A DNA stretch of 64,000 bases from Mucilaginibacter gracilis (GTDB lineage Bacteria > Bacteroidota > Bacteroidia > Sphingobacteriales > Sphingobacteriaceae). Every line of letters begins with the position of its first letter. Position 1 is the first letter of the stretch. A program made the position numbers and the translations under genes. Under the pieces are notes generated by a model. The model saw nothing but the letters and a program-made list of their open reading frames with translations, searched no databases and was not told the DNA's origin. Shown here in pieces: positions 8,770 through 17,899 of the stretch. The DNA is taken from contig NZ_RBKU01000001.1 of assembly GCF_003633615.1 (NCBI RefSeq), positions 4,712,001 to 4,776,000 of the forward strand. The letters are read 5' to 3'.

Positions 8770-9079
8770 TTTGACACGCTATGGTGTCAACTTTTCCCAG
8801 GACAAGTCAAAATTGTATAGATTAAGCAGAATGCAAAATTTCCATTTACCACTTAATAACTCAATCGCATCTTTTAACGCTAGCATGTTCTGATCATACA
8901 AGTCAGCTTCACATTCTTGAATTCCCATATTAATAGTCACTATCCTTAAGGTAACGCATAGCAAAAGTAAAGTAATAGCAGTTAATTTTGTATAAAATAA
9001 AACACTAAAAGTTTCGAAAAATTCAGATTAGGAATAGAAAGAAACTTAAAAAGCTTAACTAACGATAAAAATATTTTCA

Positions 9080-9871
9080 ATGCAAAACGAACAGAATTAC
9101 AATAACGAACTTGAAGGTAAAATTGCACTTGTAACAGGTGGAACAAAAGGTATAGGCAAGGCAATTGCTGACAAGTTAACGCAGGCAGGCGCGAAAGTTA
9201 TCGTGGTAGCCAGGAATCACGGCCAACAACCAAATCCAGCACATCACTTTTTTGCTGGAGATATATCTAATGCGCAAGACACCGAAGCTTTAGTAAAAGA
9301 AATCGTGGATAAATTTGGTAAAGTTGACATTTTAATAAATAACGTCGGCGGACTGAACAGTCCCGGGGGCGGATACAGTGTGTTAACTGATGAACATTGG
9401 GAAAAGGACCTACAGGTTAATCTACTATCCGCAGTTCGTCTGGACAGACTCTTATTACCATTGATGACTGCGCAAAAAGACGTTGTAATAATTCATATAT
9501 CCTCCACCAGCGGCCTGGTACCGCAGTGGGAGGCTAATTTGGTCTATGGCGTGGCAAAATCAGCTCTGAACACATACAGCAAATCGCTATCTAACGAAGT
9601 TGCCAGTAAAGGCATAAGAGTATTGACCGTTTCGCCAGGACCTGTTAAAACCGAAGGCATGGAGGCATTTTTAAATGGCTATGCTAATAATGCAGGTATC
9701 TCGGTAGAACAGATGACTCAGACAATGATGGACAAGATTGGCGGCATACCGATGGGACGAATGGCAGAACCTACGGAAGTTGCAGAACTTGTTTGCTTTT
9801 TAGTCTCACCGAAAGCTGCCTATTTAACTGGTGCAAATTATTTGATAGACGGTGGTAATATCCCGGTATAA
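9080..9871 (+). CDS. SDR-family NAD(P)-dependent oxidoreductase
   Basis: This 263-aa classical short-chain dehydrogenase has the cofactor motif TGGTKGIG (about 19-26), the NNVGG motif, the catalytic Ser in HISSTSG and the YGVAK active site (Tyr/Lys), then SPGPVKTEG. The length is typical of the 250-aa class. It was divergently paired with the HxlR regulator at 7073-8928, a common arrangement in which HxlR represses an oxidoreductase and senses reactive electrophiles. The substrate is unknown. A hairpin at 9890-9918 ends the unit. Confidence 0.92.
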   Translation: MQNEQNYNNELEGKIALVTGGTKGIGKAIADKLTQAGAKVIVVARNHGQQPNPAHHFFAGDISNAQDTEALVKEIVDKFGKVDILINNVGGLNSPGGGYSVLTDEHWEKDLQVNLLSAVRLDRLLLPLMTAQKDVVIIHISSTSGLVPQWEANLVYGVAKSALNTYSKSLSNEVASKGIRVLTVSPGPVKTEGMEAFLNGYANNAGISVEQMTQTMMDKIGGIPMGRMAEPTEVAELVCFLVSPKAAYLTGANYLIDGGNIPV

Positions 9872-9889
9872 TAATTGGCCGCTACAATC

Positions 9890-9918
9890 TAAATAGGTAA
9901 CACTGAACTACCTATTTA
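9890..9918. terminator. Hairpin after SDR gene
   Basis: TAAATAGGTA and TACCTATTTA form a perfect 10-bp stem 19 bases after the SDR stop. No T-run follows. The remaining gap to 10490 shows no gene I can support. Confidence 0.5.
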
Positions 9919-10490
9919 TATTACAGCATGCCTGTCAATTATCCACGCTCTTCCCCAATCTTTTTTTGGAATGGCAGCGAGTAACTATGATTTTTTAGAC
10001 ACAATAGAAAATAAACATACCGAGTCAGCGGAACCCGCCCATCAATTCAGGAATCTGCTTTCAATAGTATAAAGGCCATAAAAGCCCCGTTTATTATGGT
10101 GCAGGCTCCATTTTAACAAAAACTTTCTTCCTGGAGTTTTGCATTGCGTATAGAATAAAAAGGTATGGACGTAAAGCTTGAGCCAAAGTTCTATACTATT
10201 GTTCAGATAGCTAGAGTGCCAATCATCATAAAGATGCCTTGCGAGAGCAAATAAAGTCCGTTGAAATATAGTTTGCCCCATTCAGCTTAACCATTCTAAT
10301 AACCATTGAATCAATTTATTAAACGAGTGCAAAAGATCGGTACAATAGGTCGAACGATTAAAATCTAACATGTATCAAATCGTAACGGCGTTAGAGGCTA
10401 TTGAAAAAATAAATTTCAATGAGCTTTGTAGTCAAATTAAATGAGCCATACAAGCAAGTATCATGTGCAATTAACACTGATCTTTGTATT

Positions 10491-11462
10491 ATGAAAAACA
10501 TCACAAAAATTCAACTGGGACAAAATGGCCCTGTCGTATCTAAACTTGGTTTGGGCTGTATGCGCATGTCATCTATCTGGGGCGGACCTACACCTGATGA
10601 AACAGAAAGCATTGCCACAATTCACGAAGCCCTGGATAATGGCATCAATTTTTTAAACACCGGAGATTTTTACGGTGCCGGACATAATGAAATGCTGATC
10701 GGCAAAGCCATTAAAGGGAGGCGAGACGATGCTTTTATCAGTGTAAAATTCGGCGCCATCTTTCACAACGGCCAGTGGCTGGGAATGGATTTGCGGCCCG
10801 TTGCTATCAAAAATTTTGTAAACTACTCACTGACCCGTTTGGGTATTGAAACGATCGACCTCTACCAGCCCAGCAGGATGGATAACAGCGTGCCGATAGA
10901 AGACATTATCGGTACGGTTGCCGACCTGATTAAAGAAGGTAAAGTTCGCTGTATTGGAGTATCTGAGATCACGGCTGACCAGCTTCGCAAAGCCAACAGC
11001 ATCCATCCCATCAGTGCATTGGAGATCGGCTATTCACTGGCTGAACGCGGAATAGAAAGCGACCTGCTACCGGTTGCAAAAGAATTAGGCATTGGTGTAG
11101 TAGCTTTCGCCAATACTGCCGAAGGCTTATTGACCGGTGAAATGAAAGCCCCCCTTACCGAAAATGATTACCGTAACCATTTCTCCCGTTTTCAAGGCGA
11201 AAATTTGATACATAACCTGGAAAAGGTTGAGGTATTAAAGCAATTGGCTGCGGATAAAGGTTATACACCAACACAGCTTGCTATTGCCTGGGTAAACGCA
11301 CAAGGCGATCATATTATGCCTTTAGTAAGCATGAGCCGCAGGTCGCGCCTGCCGGAAAATATCGCAGCGATGGATATTGTATTTACGCCGGAAGAAATGA
11401 ATGCCTTAAACACTACTTTTGCAACAGGCGCTATACAAGGCGGCACTTATTTGCAACGCTAA
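10491..11462 (+). CDS. Aldo/keto reductase
   Basis: This protein of about 323 aa is a (beta/alpha)8 NADPH-dependent carbonyl reductase. Typical features are LGLGCMRMSSIWGG, the active-site region INFLNTGDFYGAG (Asp and Tyr of the tetrad), SVKFGA with the Lys, and the C-terminal cofactor site MPLVSMSRRSRLPEN. An upstream in-frame ATG at 10419 would add 24 residues unlike the family; the ATG at 10491 fits the usual start. The next gene begins on the base after the stop, so an AraC regulator is co-transcribed. A degraded copy of this gene's start occurs at 46931. Confidence 0.92.
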   Translation: MKNITKIQLGQNGPVVSKLGLGCMRMSSIWGGPTPDETESIATIHEALDNGINFLNTGDFYGAGHNEMLIGKAIKGRRDDAFISVKFGAIFHNGQWLGMDLRPVAIKNFVNYSLTRLGIETIDLYQPSRMDNSVPIEDIIGTVADLIKEGKVRCIGVSEITADQLRKANSIHPISALEIGYSLAERGIESDLLPVAKELGIGVVAFANTAEGLLTGEMKAPLTENDYRNHFSRFQGENLIHNLEKVEVLKQLAADKGYTPTQLAIAWVNAQGDHIMPLVSMSRRSRLPENIAAMDIVFTPEEMNALNTTFATGAIQGGTYLQR

Positions 11463-12266
11463 ATGACCAGTCCAGCAGAAATACTCCCGGGTGTAATATT
11501 CTACTCTTACCTCTCTGCCGAGCGGAAAGAGAAAGCATGTTTCTGGAACCACCACACCCTGATATTGCAGGTATCCGGACAATTTACGCTGGAAACCTCC
11601 GCGCAAACTATTTCAATGACCGGAGGGGAAATGTTACTGATCGGTAAAAACCAGCTCGGTACAATTACCAAAACACCACTGCCCGGAGCAAACTATGAAA
11701 CGATCGTAATATCCCTGCAGGAGGACCTGTTGCGCAGAATTGTGTTAGAAGAAAAGATTGAAGCGGACCGGAAATACATCGGTCCGCCAAATATTTTAAT
11801 ACCTTCTAACGAATTCCTGCAGGGGTATTTTCAATCAATTGTTCCCTACGCGCGTAGCTCTGGTGCGGAGATGACTGATGAAATGGGCATCCTGAAGGTA
11901 AAGGAAGGCGTTAAATTACTCATGCTTGCCATGCCGGTGCTTCGCAGTTTTTTATTCGACTTTTCTGAACCGCACAAGATCGACCTGGAAAAGTTCATGA
12001 TCAATAATTTTCATTTTAATGTCCCGGTCGAAAAATTCGCGCAGCTTACCGGTCGCAGCCTGGCTGCCTTCAAACGGGACTTCCTTAAAACATTTGGTGC
12101 TCCGCCCCGTCACTGGTTACAGGATAAACGGCTACACGAAGCAAAGCACCTCATCGAGACCAAACATCAAAAGCCATCAGCCATTTATCTTGAACTCGGT
12201 TTTGAAAGCCTGTCCCACTTCTCCCATTCCTTCAAGAGAAAATTCGGTAAGGCTCCCACTGGGTAA
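11463..12266 (+). CDS. AraC-family transcriptional regulator
   Basis: This 267-aa protein has an N-terminal cupin-like sensor (LQVSGQFTLETSAQTISMTG) of the ExsA-like/AraC_N class and a C-terminal HTH: VEKFAQLTGRSLAAFKRDF, then PRHWLQDKRLHEAKHLI and YLELGFESLSHFSHSFKRKF. Its start codon abuts the aldo/keto reductase stop, so the two are translationally linked and the regulator probably controls its own operon. Confidence 0.9.
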   Translation: MTSPAEILPGVIFYSYLSAERKEKACFWNHHTLILQVSGQFTLETSAQTISMTGGEMLLIGKNQLGTITKTPLPGANYETIVISLQEDLLRRIVLEEKIEADRKYIGPPNILIPSNEFLQGYFQSIVPYARSSGAEMTDEMGILKVKEGVKLLMLAMPVLRSFLFDFSEPHKIDLEKFMINNFHFNVPVEKFAQLTGRSLAAFKRDFLKTFGAPPRHWLQDKRLHEAKHLIETKHQKPSAIYLELGFESLSHFSHSFKRKFGKAPTG

Positions 12267-12923
12267 TTAATTCAACCTCGAAAGGAACGTTTGTGGTTTC
12301 CAGTACCCTGGCAAACATCAAAAAGTGATTGAGAGAATAACTGTACAAGAGTACATATCTCATAAAGAGGTGTTTTCACATCTCCCGATAAATTATTGAC
12401 TTACTGTTATGTAGTTACTTCTGATAGGTAATCGACAATGATGTGACTCCAATACAGCCACCTTTAAATATTATTCAATTTTAATTTATTGAGAATCAAT
12501 GCTATGAATCATTCAGGCTGAGGCCGACTAGGCGCATAAACCGTAACCTGTGGGCAAAAGTCTGAAACTAGAAGGAACACCTTTAACGCATTCGGAACAT
12601 GTTGATAAATAGTCAATTATATCTCACGGATAGATACGGCTTAACACCTATCCAGCTACCTTAATAATCGTTCCATATTAATTAACTGAAAATCAATACT
12701 ATAATTCCCTCAATTCGAGCCTAGCATATGGCTACCATCAATTGGGAAGCGCATTGAACGTATCCAAACTAACTGAAAACATACTAAAATGCGGTGTTCT
12801 CCGTAAATGAACGATAAATGTTTGTCACATTTTTATATAATTATGTGACATGAATCCTGTTCATCAAAATTACAAATCAAATAAGAATTCAAGCCCAACC
12901 AACAGCTAAATTAGTCCAATAGA
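12267..12923. other. Gene-free interval of about 650 bp
   Basis: No convincing coding sequence is present. Two imperfectly related AT-rich stretches occur, near 12474-12524 (around TTGAGAATCAATGCTAT) and 12669-12720 (around CTGAAAATCAATACTAT), each followed by a GGCTGAGGCC- or GAGCC-like segment. This is the boundary between the oxidoreductase region and the defence-like island, so element-end debris is possible. Confidence 0.4.
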
Positions 12924-15900
12924 CTATAGGACGGCAATTGTAATTTCACTTTTACCGCTGGAGCATTTTGTTACCCTGATCTGTGCAGGGATTCTTTCCG
13001 TCATTTCCTGAACGTGCGAAATCACTCCTACTTTTCGGCCCTGATTGTGTAATCCTTCCAAAGCTCCCATGGCAACGGTTAATGTTACCGGGTCTAAAGA
13101 GCCGAAGCCTTCGTCTATGAATAACGACTCAACATTCATTTTGCTTGATGAGAGTTCCGCTAAACCAAGAGCCAAAGCGAGGGACACGAGAAATGATTCT
13201 CCTCCCGAAAGCGAATAGATCGTCCGAACTTCGTCACCCATGTCTTTGTCAACAACCTGTAACCCGAGCGTATTACTGATCCGTTGAATGGAATATCGCT
13301 TACTAAGCATTTGCATGTGGATATTAGCATATCCTAACAGCACATCGAGTGTAAACTCTTGCGCTATTTGGCGGAATTTTTTTCCATCAGCGGAGCCAAT
13401 CATCTCATTTAGTTTACCCCAATTCTCGGCAACAGTCTCTTTATCTTGGATTTTATTCAACAGATCAGTTGACTTCTGTTTGTTAATTACATCCTGCTGT
13501 AGTTTAAACGTATTCTCATTTCTCACTTGGACAGAAGCGTCCAGGTTTAATTTATTTTCCGTCAATAGCTCTTCTGTTTCTTCTGATGTCCTTTCTGAAA
13601 GTTGCTTTTTTATGTGATTCTCTAATTGACTCCTTCTCTCAAGGTGTACTGATAAACCAGTAGTAACGGCATCGTCAATGACTTTCAATGCTTTTCTTTC
13701 CTCGTCAATCCAATCATGGGTAAACTGTAGTAGATTAGCGAGTTCTTCTTCCGCCAATTCGACGCCATGCTTAAATTGATAATTAGAAAGCCATTCCTTT
13801 ATTTTTGATGAATTATTGTTAATCAGTTGTTTTAGCCGTTCTGCATCTTTTGTTAATTGCGATTTTTGGGTATTAGTTTTAATAAGAAGGGCCTCAGTTT
13901 TTTGCAGTTCATCATTTATCAATTTAACGTTTTGTTCAGCATTGACAATATTGTCCTCTAATCGTTTCTCAACAGTTATCACTTCTTCACCACTAAATAG
14001 TTCCTTTCTTTCTTTGACAACCGCTTGCAACTCATTTTTTCGGTTTAAATGAATTTCCTGTTGTTTACTAAAGGATGATGCGAAATCTTTTGTTCGCCCT
14101 GCAAGCCCTAGCAATTCTGTAAGACATATACCTTCGCTTTTTTTATCGCTTTCAAGATCACCTATTTTTTGCACCCATAGATCAGCAAAATCTTTTATTC
14201 GCTTTATAAATTGTGGTGGATTATCTTGCCAATGGGTAAACCAATCTTTATTTTCGAAATATGGCGACAAACCGTCATGCAAAATCTTAAGGTCGGCTTC
14301 GCATTTCGCTTCCTGTTGTAGGAGCCCCTTGGAATGTTCAGTTAATAATTGTTTTTTATGGGTTTTGTCTTTAACATCGTCAGTTAATTTAGTTAACTCC
14401 GATTTGGCCTTTTCAATTTCAAGCTGAATATTTGCTACAGCTTGTTTTAAACTGTTATAGCTGGTAATCTTGCTGTCCAACGAAGTTTGTTCAGATTTTA
14501 ATCCTGCTGTCTTATCCCGTAGCCAAACGGCTTTTTTATCTTGATCTATAACTTCGCATTGTTTTTGGACTTTGAACGATTTCCATCTATCCGCCAACTG
14601 GCCAGCGGCTATTCTCCTAATTTCAAGTTGATCATTATCCAATTTTATCTGACGTTCCAGACCCTCGCATGCCTGTGTTAAACCCGTGTATTTTTCAAGG
14701 CATTCTTCGTAAATTGTTTCATTTTGGCGATGCTCCTGTTCAAGCCCGGAAATAACTTGGTTTAAAACGGGCGAATATTCTTTGTATGGGTGCTCTGTAC
14801 TTCCGCATACAGGGCATGGTTCGTCATCAATTAGGCTTGTCCGTAAATGCTCTACGTTTTCCGCGATCCTTAACCTTGCATCACTCAAAATTTTTCCGGA
14901 AGTATCTTTGATAGTTTTGATCTCCGCTAACTTATTTTGAGCCAGCTCTAGTGATGCTTTCTTATCGATTAAGGCAGCTTGATTATTCTTTAGACTATTT
15001 ACAGTTGACCGATGATCCGTTAAAGCCTGGTAGTATAGGTTCCACTGCGCGGAACCTAAAATGATATCCTCAATTTCTGCATCACACACCTGCTTTTCCT
15101 TTTTGATTTTATCAATATCTATACCGGCAAGGACTGTTTGATCAGTTTGGACGGATGAGGTCTTTAATGCTAATTCCGATTGCTTTCGTAAAACATTGTC
15201 CTCCAGTAGCTTTATATCTTTCTTTAAGACAATTTCATTTTGATTATTAAGTTCTAAATCCCCTTTAACCTTTAATCTGGACGACAAAATATTAGCGGCA
15301 TCGGTTAATTTGGAAGAAATCAAAATAATGTTTGTTGCAATAGGCTGCCTATGGATATTTTCAGTTTTCCACGATTCAAGGTTTTCTATTTTTTGCTTTA
15401 ATGAAGCTGCTTCAGCTTGTTTTAATTTAACCTGTGAATTATGCAAGTCCATTTCTTTGCTCACATCGTCAATAGCTTTTTCTGCGACGGAAACCTGACT
15501 GCGCTTTTCACTGATCACCACATCAAGCTTTTTAGCTTTTTCAATTAAAGGATAGGTCTCCGATTTTATTTTTTTTGAATCAGTTAAAGTTTTTTCAGCC
15601 AACTGAAGCTGATCCTTGTAAGCGCTTTGTGATTTTGTTAGATCTTCAATGTTCTGATCTGCAACGGAAAGTTCACCGGCTACTTCCTTATATTGGGTTT
15701 CTCCCTGAAATTTTGCGTCTACTAATGTTCTTACCGGCTGAACTTCACTTACCCGTTGTACCAACGTAGATCGGGCTTCAGAGGCGGACTTAGCAACTAT
15801 TGCTACTTGCCAATCATTTTCAGCTTTGGATGTCCCCGCTATTAGCTCAGCCAGCCTGATATGCCAGGACTGTTCTGCTATTAGTTCTTTGCTTATTTTG

Positions 15901-16658
15901 TTTAAATGCTCAATTTGGTTGGCGAGTTCCTGTTGATGATTCTCTATTATTACAATTTCCTCATCGGTATATATAGCGATAGCCTCTTTTTGTAAATTGA
16001 GTTCGCGCAAATCCTGTTCAGCTTTTCTACACTTGTCGAAAATGGATTTTGAGATTTCTGAATAGATAAAGTTCCCCGTAAGTTTTTCCAGTAAAGAGGC
16101 CTTTTCATCCTTATTTGCCTTTAGAAATGCTGTGAAGTCTCCTTGGGCTAGAAGTACAGAGCGGGTAAACTGCTCGAAATTCAAGCCTACGAGTCTTTCG
16201 ATCTGCTGTAACGTCTCGGTCTTTTTTCCCGGCACCACAACATTCGTATTTAAGTTAGTAAGAACAATCACCTCACCCTGGAGCGCGCCTTCTATTTTTC
16301 CATAAGCTCTTTTGACCTGCCAACTGGCTTTGTACTTATTGCCATCCACCCCGATAAAGTCTACTTCAGCAAATCCTTCGCCCGTTCCATCTCTCAGAAT
16401 TCCTTTGACGTCACCTTGCGATATCCGTGAGCCGGGTGTATCCTGAATCTCTATACCTGTTTCTTTAGCTTGAATATACCTCGGTGTTTTACCATATAAG
16501 GCGAGGCAAATTGCATCTAAAATAGTAGATTTACCTGATCCGGTTGGCCCGGTTATCGCAAATATGCCAGCGGAACATAAAGGGTCTTCCGTAAAATCTA
16601 TTTCACTAACTCCTTCTAAAGAAGCAAGGTTTTTTATTCTAATGGCTAAGATTTTCAT
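12924..16658 (-). CDS. sbcC: SbcC/Rad50-like exonuclease subunit
   Basis: This 1,244-aa SMC-like ATPase has the N-terminal Walker A GPTGSGKSTILDAICLALYG (about 34-53), long coiled coils and a central zinc-hook CPVC near residue 615. The C-terminus has the ABC signature LSGGESFLVSLALALG and Walker B FIDEGFGSLDP. With SbcD it forms an ATP-dependent nuclease that cleaves hairpins and protein-blocked ends. Its ATG overlaps the sbcD stop by four bases, and it is the last gene of a four-gene operon with an OLD nuclease and UvrD-like helicase. The length is slightly above the usual 1,000-1,200 aa. Confidence 0.95.
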   Translation of the reverse strand: MKILAIRIKNLASLEGVSEIDFTEDPLCSAGIFAITGPTGSGKSTILDAICLALYGKTPRYIQAKETGIEIQDTPGSRISQGDVKGILRDGTGEGFAEVDFIGVDGNKYKASWQVKRAYGKIEGALQGEVIVLTNLNTNVVVPGKKTETLQQIERLVGLNFEQFTRSVLLAQGDFTAFLKANKDEKASLLEKLTGNFIYSEISKSIFDKCRKAEQDLRELNLQKEAIAIYTDEEIVIIENHQQELANQIEHLNKISKELIAEQSWHIRLAELIAGTSKAENDWQVAIVAKSASEARSTLVQRVSEVQPVRTLVDAKFQGETQYKEVAGELSVADQNIEDLTKSQSAYKDQLQLAEKTLTDSKKIKSETYPLIEKAKKLDVVISEKRSQVSVAEKAIDDVSKEMDLHNSQVKLKQAEAASLKQKIENLESWKTENIHRQPIATNIILISSKLTDAANILSSRLKVKGDLELNNQNEIVLKKDIKLLEDNVLRKQSELALKTSSVQTDQTVLAGIDIDKIKKEKQVCDAEIEDIILGSAQWNLYYQALTDHRSTVNSLKNNQAALIDKKASLELAQNKLAEIKTIKDTSGKILSDARLRIAENVEHLRTSLIDDEPCPVCGSTEHPYKEYSPVLNQVISGLEQEHRQNETIYEECLEKYTGLTQACEGLERQIKLDNDQLEIRRIAAGQLADRWKSFKVQKQCEVIDQDKKAVWLRDKTAGLKSEQTSLDSKITSYNSLKQAVANIQLEIEKAKSELTKLTDDVKDKTHKKQLLTEHSKGLLQQEAKCEADLKILHDGLSPYFENKDWFTHWQDNPPQFIKRIKDFADLWVQKIGDLESDKKSEGICLTELLGLAGRTKDFASSFSKQQEIHLNRKNELQAVVKERKELFSGEEVITVEKRLEDNIVNAEQNVKLINDELQKTEALLIKTNTQKSQLTKDAERLKQLINNNSSKIKEWLSNYQFKHGVELAEEELANLLQFTHDWIDEERKALKVIDDAVTTGLSVHLERRSQLENHIKKQLSERTSEETEELLTENKLNLDASVQVRNENTFKLQQDVINKQKSTDLLNKIQDKETVAENWGKLNEMIGSADGKKFRQIAQEFTLDVLLGYANIHMQMLSKRYSIQRISNTLGLQVVDKDMGDEVRTIYSLSGGESFLVSLALALGLAELSSSKMNVESLFIDEGFGSLDPVTLTVAMGALEGLHNQGRKVGVISHVQEMTERIPAQIRVTKCSSGKSEITIAVL

Positions 16659-17899
16659 TTACTTTCCCCCTGGGATACTTCCTGAAATACCTGATTAAAA
16701 AGACTCGTCAAAATTTCGGGAACCGGTACATTGTATTTCGCTTCATATACTTTGGTGAAGATTTCGATAGGCTTGATCTCTTCCAATTTTTTATTTGTTA
16801 TGAACGTAGTTACACCACCACTCTCCAACACCGGATGTTTTACATCGATCTTAGCAAGCCTTGCATGTTTCCCTTTCAATGCGGTTTCTATTTTGTGGCG
16901 TAATCCAGGTTCCGGACCATCGAGCAATACTTTAGCTTCTAAATATGGAGCTATATTTAAGTCCCCATCTGCATCGGGTAGTTCGTTAATAGCGGAAAGC
17001 ACCTCGTGAATTGGCCTGTGGTTATTTGGAACTCTTAATAACGGAATAGCCGTAGGGATTTCTATCGGATGCAGATTTTCAACCTCGCCGTTGTTGAAGT
17101 CGAAACAAATTACCTGGTGGGTGTAGTTTGTTTCTGAAAAAGACATCGGGATAGGACTACCGCAATAGCGGATATGATTGAGCCCACCGATTTTTTGAGC
17201 TTTATGGATATGACCAAGTGCAACGTATTTTAAATCCGCAGGAAACGCGGAAGCAGAAACGCATTCTATGTTACCTAATATCGGTCTCTCATGTTCATCA
17301 TTACCTGACCTTTCTGCCCCGGCTGCATACAGGTGTCCCATTGCAATTACAGACTGGCCGGATTTTAGTTGAGCTATTGCATATTTATTGACCTGCTTAT
17401 ACATTTCAGCAACGCCCTCGGCATACGGATCACTACATTCCGCAATAACCGGATAGTCCCCCATTCGTAGAAACGGAATAGCCAAACATAAAATTTCGGT
17501 TTGTTGTTGTTTGTTTTTCAAAGGGATCACAAGCTTTTCGAAATTTATATGCCCGTTTAAATCTTTTTCTATCATTCCTACAATGTGAATATTAGACAAT
17601 TCCAATAATGGTTTAGGAGATTCCAGGCGTGAGGGAGAATCGTGATTTCCCGCAGTGACAATGATCTGAATGTCGGGGTTTGCGCGAACGGCTTTATTTA
17701 AAAACGTGTAAAACATTCGTACGGTTAACGCAGACGGGTTAGAAAGGTCAAAAACATCTCCACTAATCAATAAAACGTCGGCTTGCTGTTCGGCAATTAG
17801 ATTGGTAAGCCAATCTAAAAACATTTGGTGTTCAAAAGTTCGGTCGTATTCGTAAAACAATTGGCCTAAATGCCAATCACCGGTATGGATTATTTTCAT
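16655..17899 (-). CDS. sbcD: SbcD/Mre11-like exonuclease subunit
   Basis: This 414-aa calcineurin-like phosphoesterase has all the phosphodiesterase motifs: GDWHLGQ, SGDVFD, GNHDSP, a histidine in MGHLYAAG, and ALGHIHKAQ. These bind two Mn ions. The C-terminal capping/SbcC-binding region follows. It overlaps both neighbours by four bases (ATGA), so it is translationally coupled to the helicase before and SbcC after. Nothing suggests loss of activity. Confidence 0.95.
   Translation of the reverse strand: MKIIHTGDWHLGQLFYEYDRTFEHQMFLDWLTNLIAEQQADVLLISGDVFDLSNPSALTVRMFYTFLNKAVRANPDIQIIVTAGNHDSPSRLESPKPLLELSNIHIVGMIEKDLNGHINFEKLVIPLKNKQQQTEILCLAIPFLRMGDYPVIAECSDPYAEGVAEMYKQVNKYAIAQLKSGQSVIAMGHLYAAGAERSGNDEHERPILGNIECVSASAFPADLKYVALGHIHKAQKIGGLNHIRYCGSPIPMSFSETNYTHQVICFDFNNGEVENLHPIEIPTAIPLLRVPNNHRPIHEVLSAINELPDADGDLNIAPYLEAKVLLDGPEPGLRHKIETALKGKHARLAKIDVKHPVLESGGVTTFITNKKLEEIKPIEIFTKVYEAKYNVPVPEILTSLFNQVFQEVSQGESK

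Larger units (their letters stand above)
7329..8809 (-). mobile_element. IS3-family insertion sequence, 1,481 bp
   Basis: The ends are inverted repeats: TGACTCGTCCTA onward at 7329, and TGACTTGTCCTG onward read inward from 8809. They match at most of 24 positions and both finish in GTTGAC. The flanks show AAA on both sides, a 3-bp target duplication typical of IS3. It carries orfA and orfB, which look intact. It lies in the same orientation as the HxlR gene it disrupts. Confidence 0.92.
7073..8928 (-). pseudogene. HxlR-family regulator gene split by an IS3-family insertion
   Basis: The 5' part (8928 down to 8810) encodes MGIQECEADLYDQN and GKWKFCILLNLYNF. The 3' part (7328 to 7073) encodes GTMRFKDLQETAGGITPKVL, a wing and the C-terminal helix. 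Removing the element 7329-8809 and one AAA repeat gives LLNLYNFGTMRFKDLQ in frame, a normal HxlR winged helix of about 123 residues. HxlR proteins are redox or thiol sensors; Cys5 here sits where many have their sensor Cys. The gene was divergent from the SDR at 9080, its likely target, which may now be deregulated. Confidence 0.9.

Noticed and set aside
10042..10281. Minus-strand open frame of 79 codons between the SDR and aldo/keto reductase genes
   Set aside because: No recognisable domain, no clear ribosome-binding site and no operon context; composition resembles intergenic DNA.
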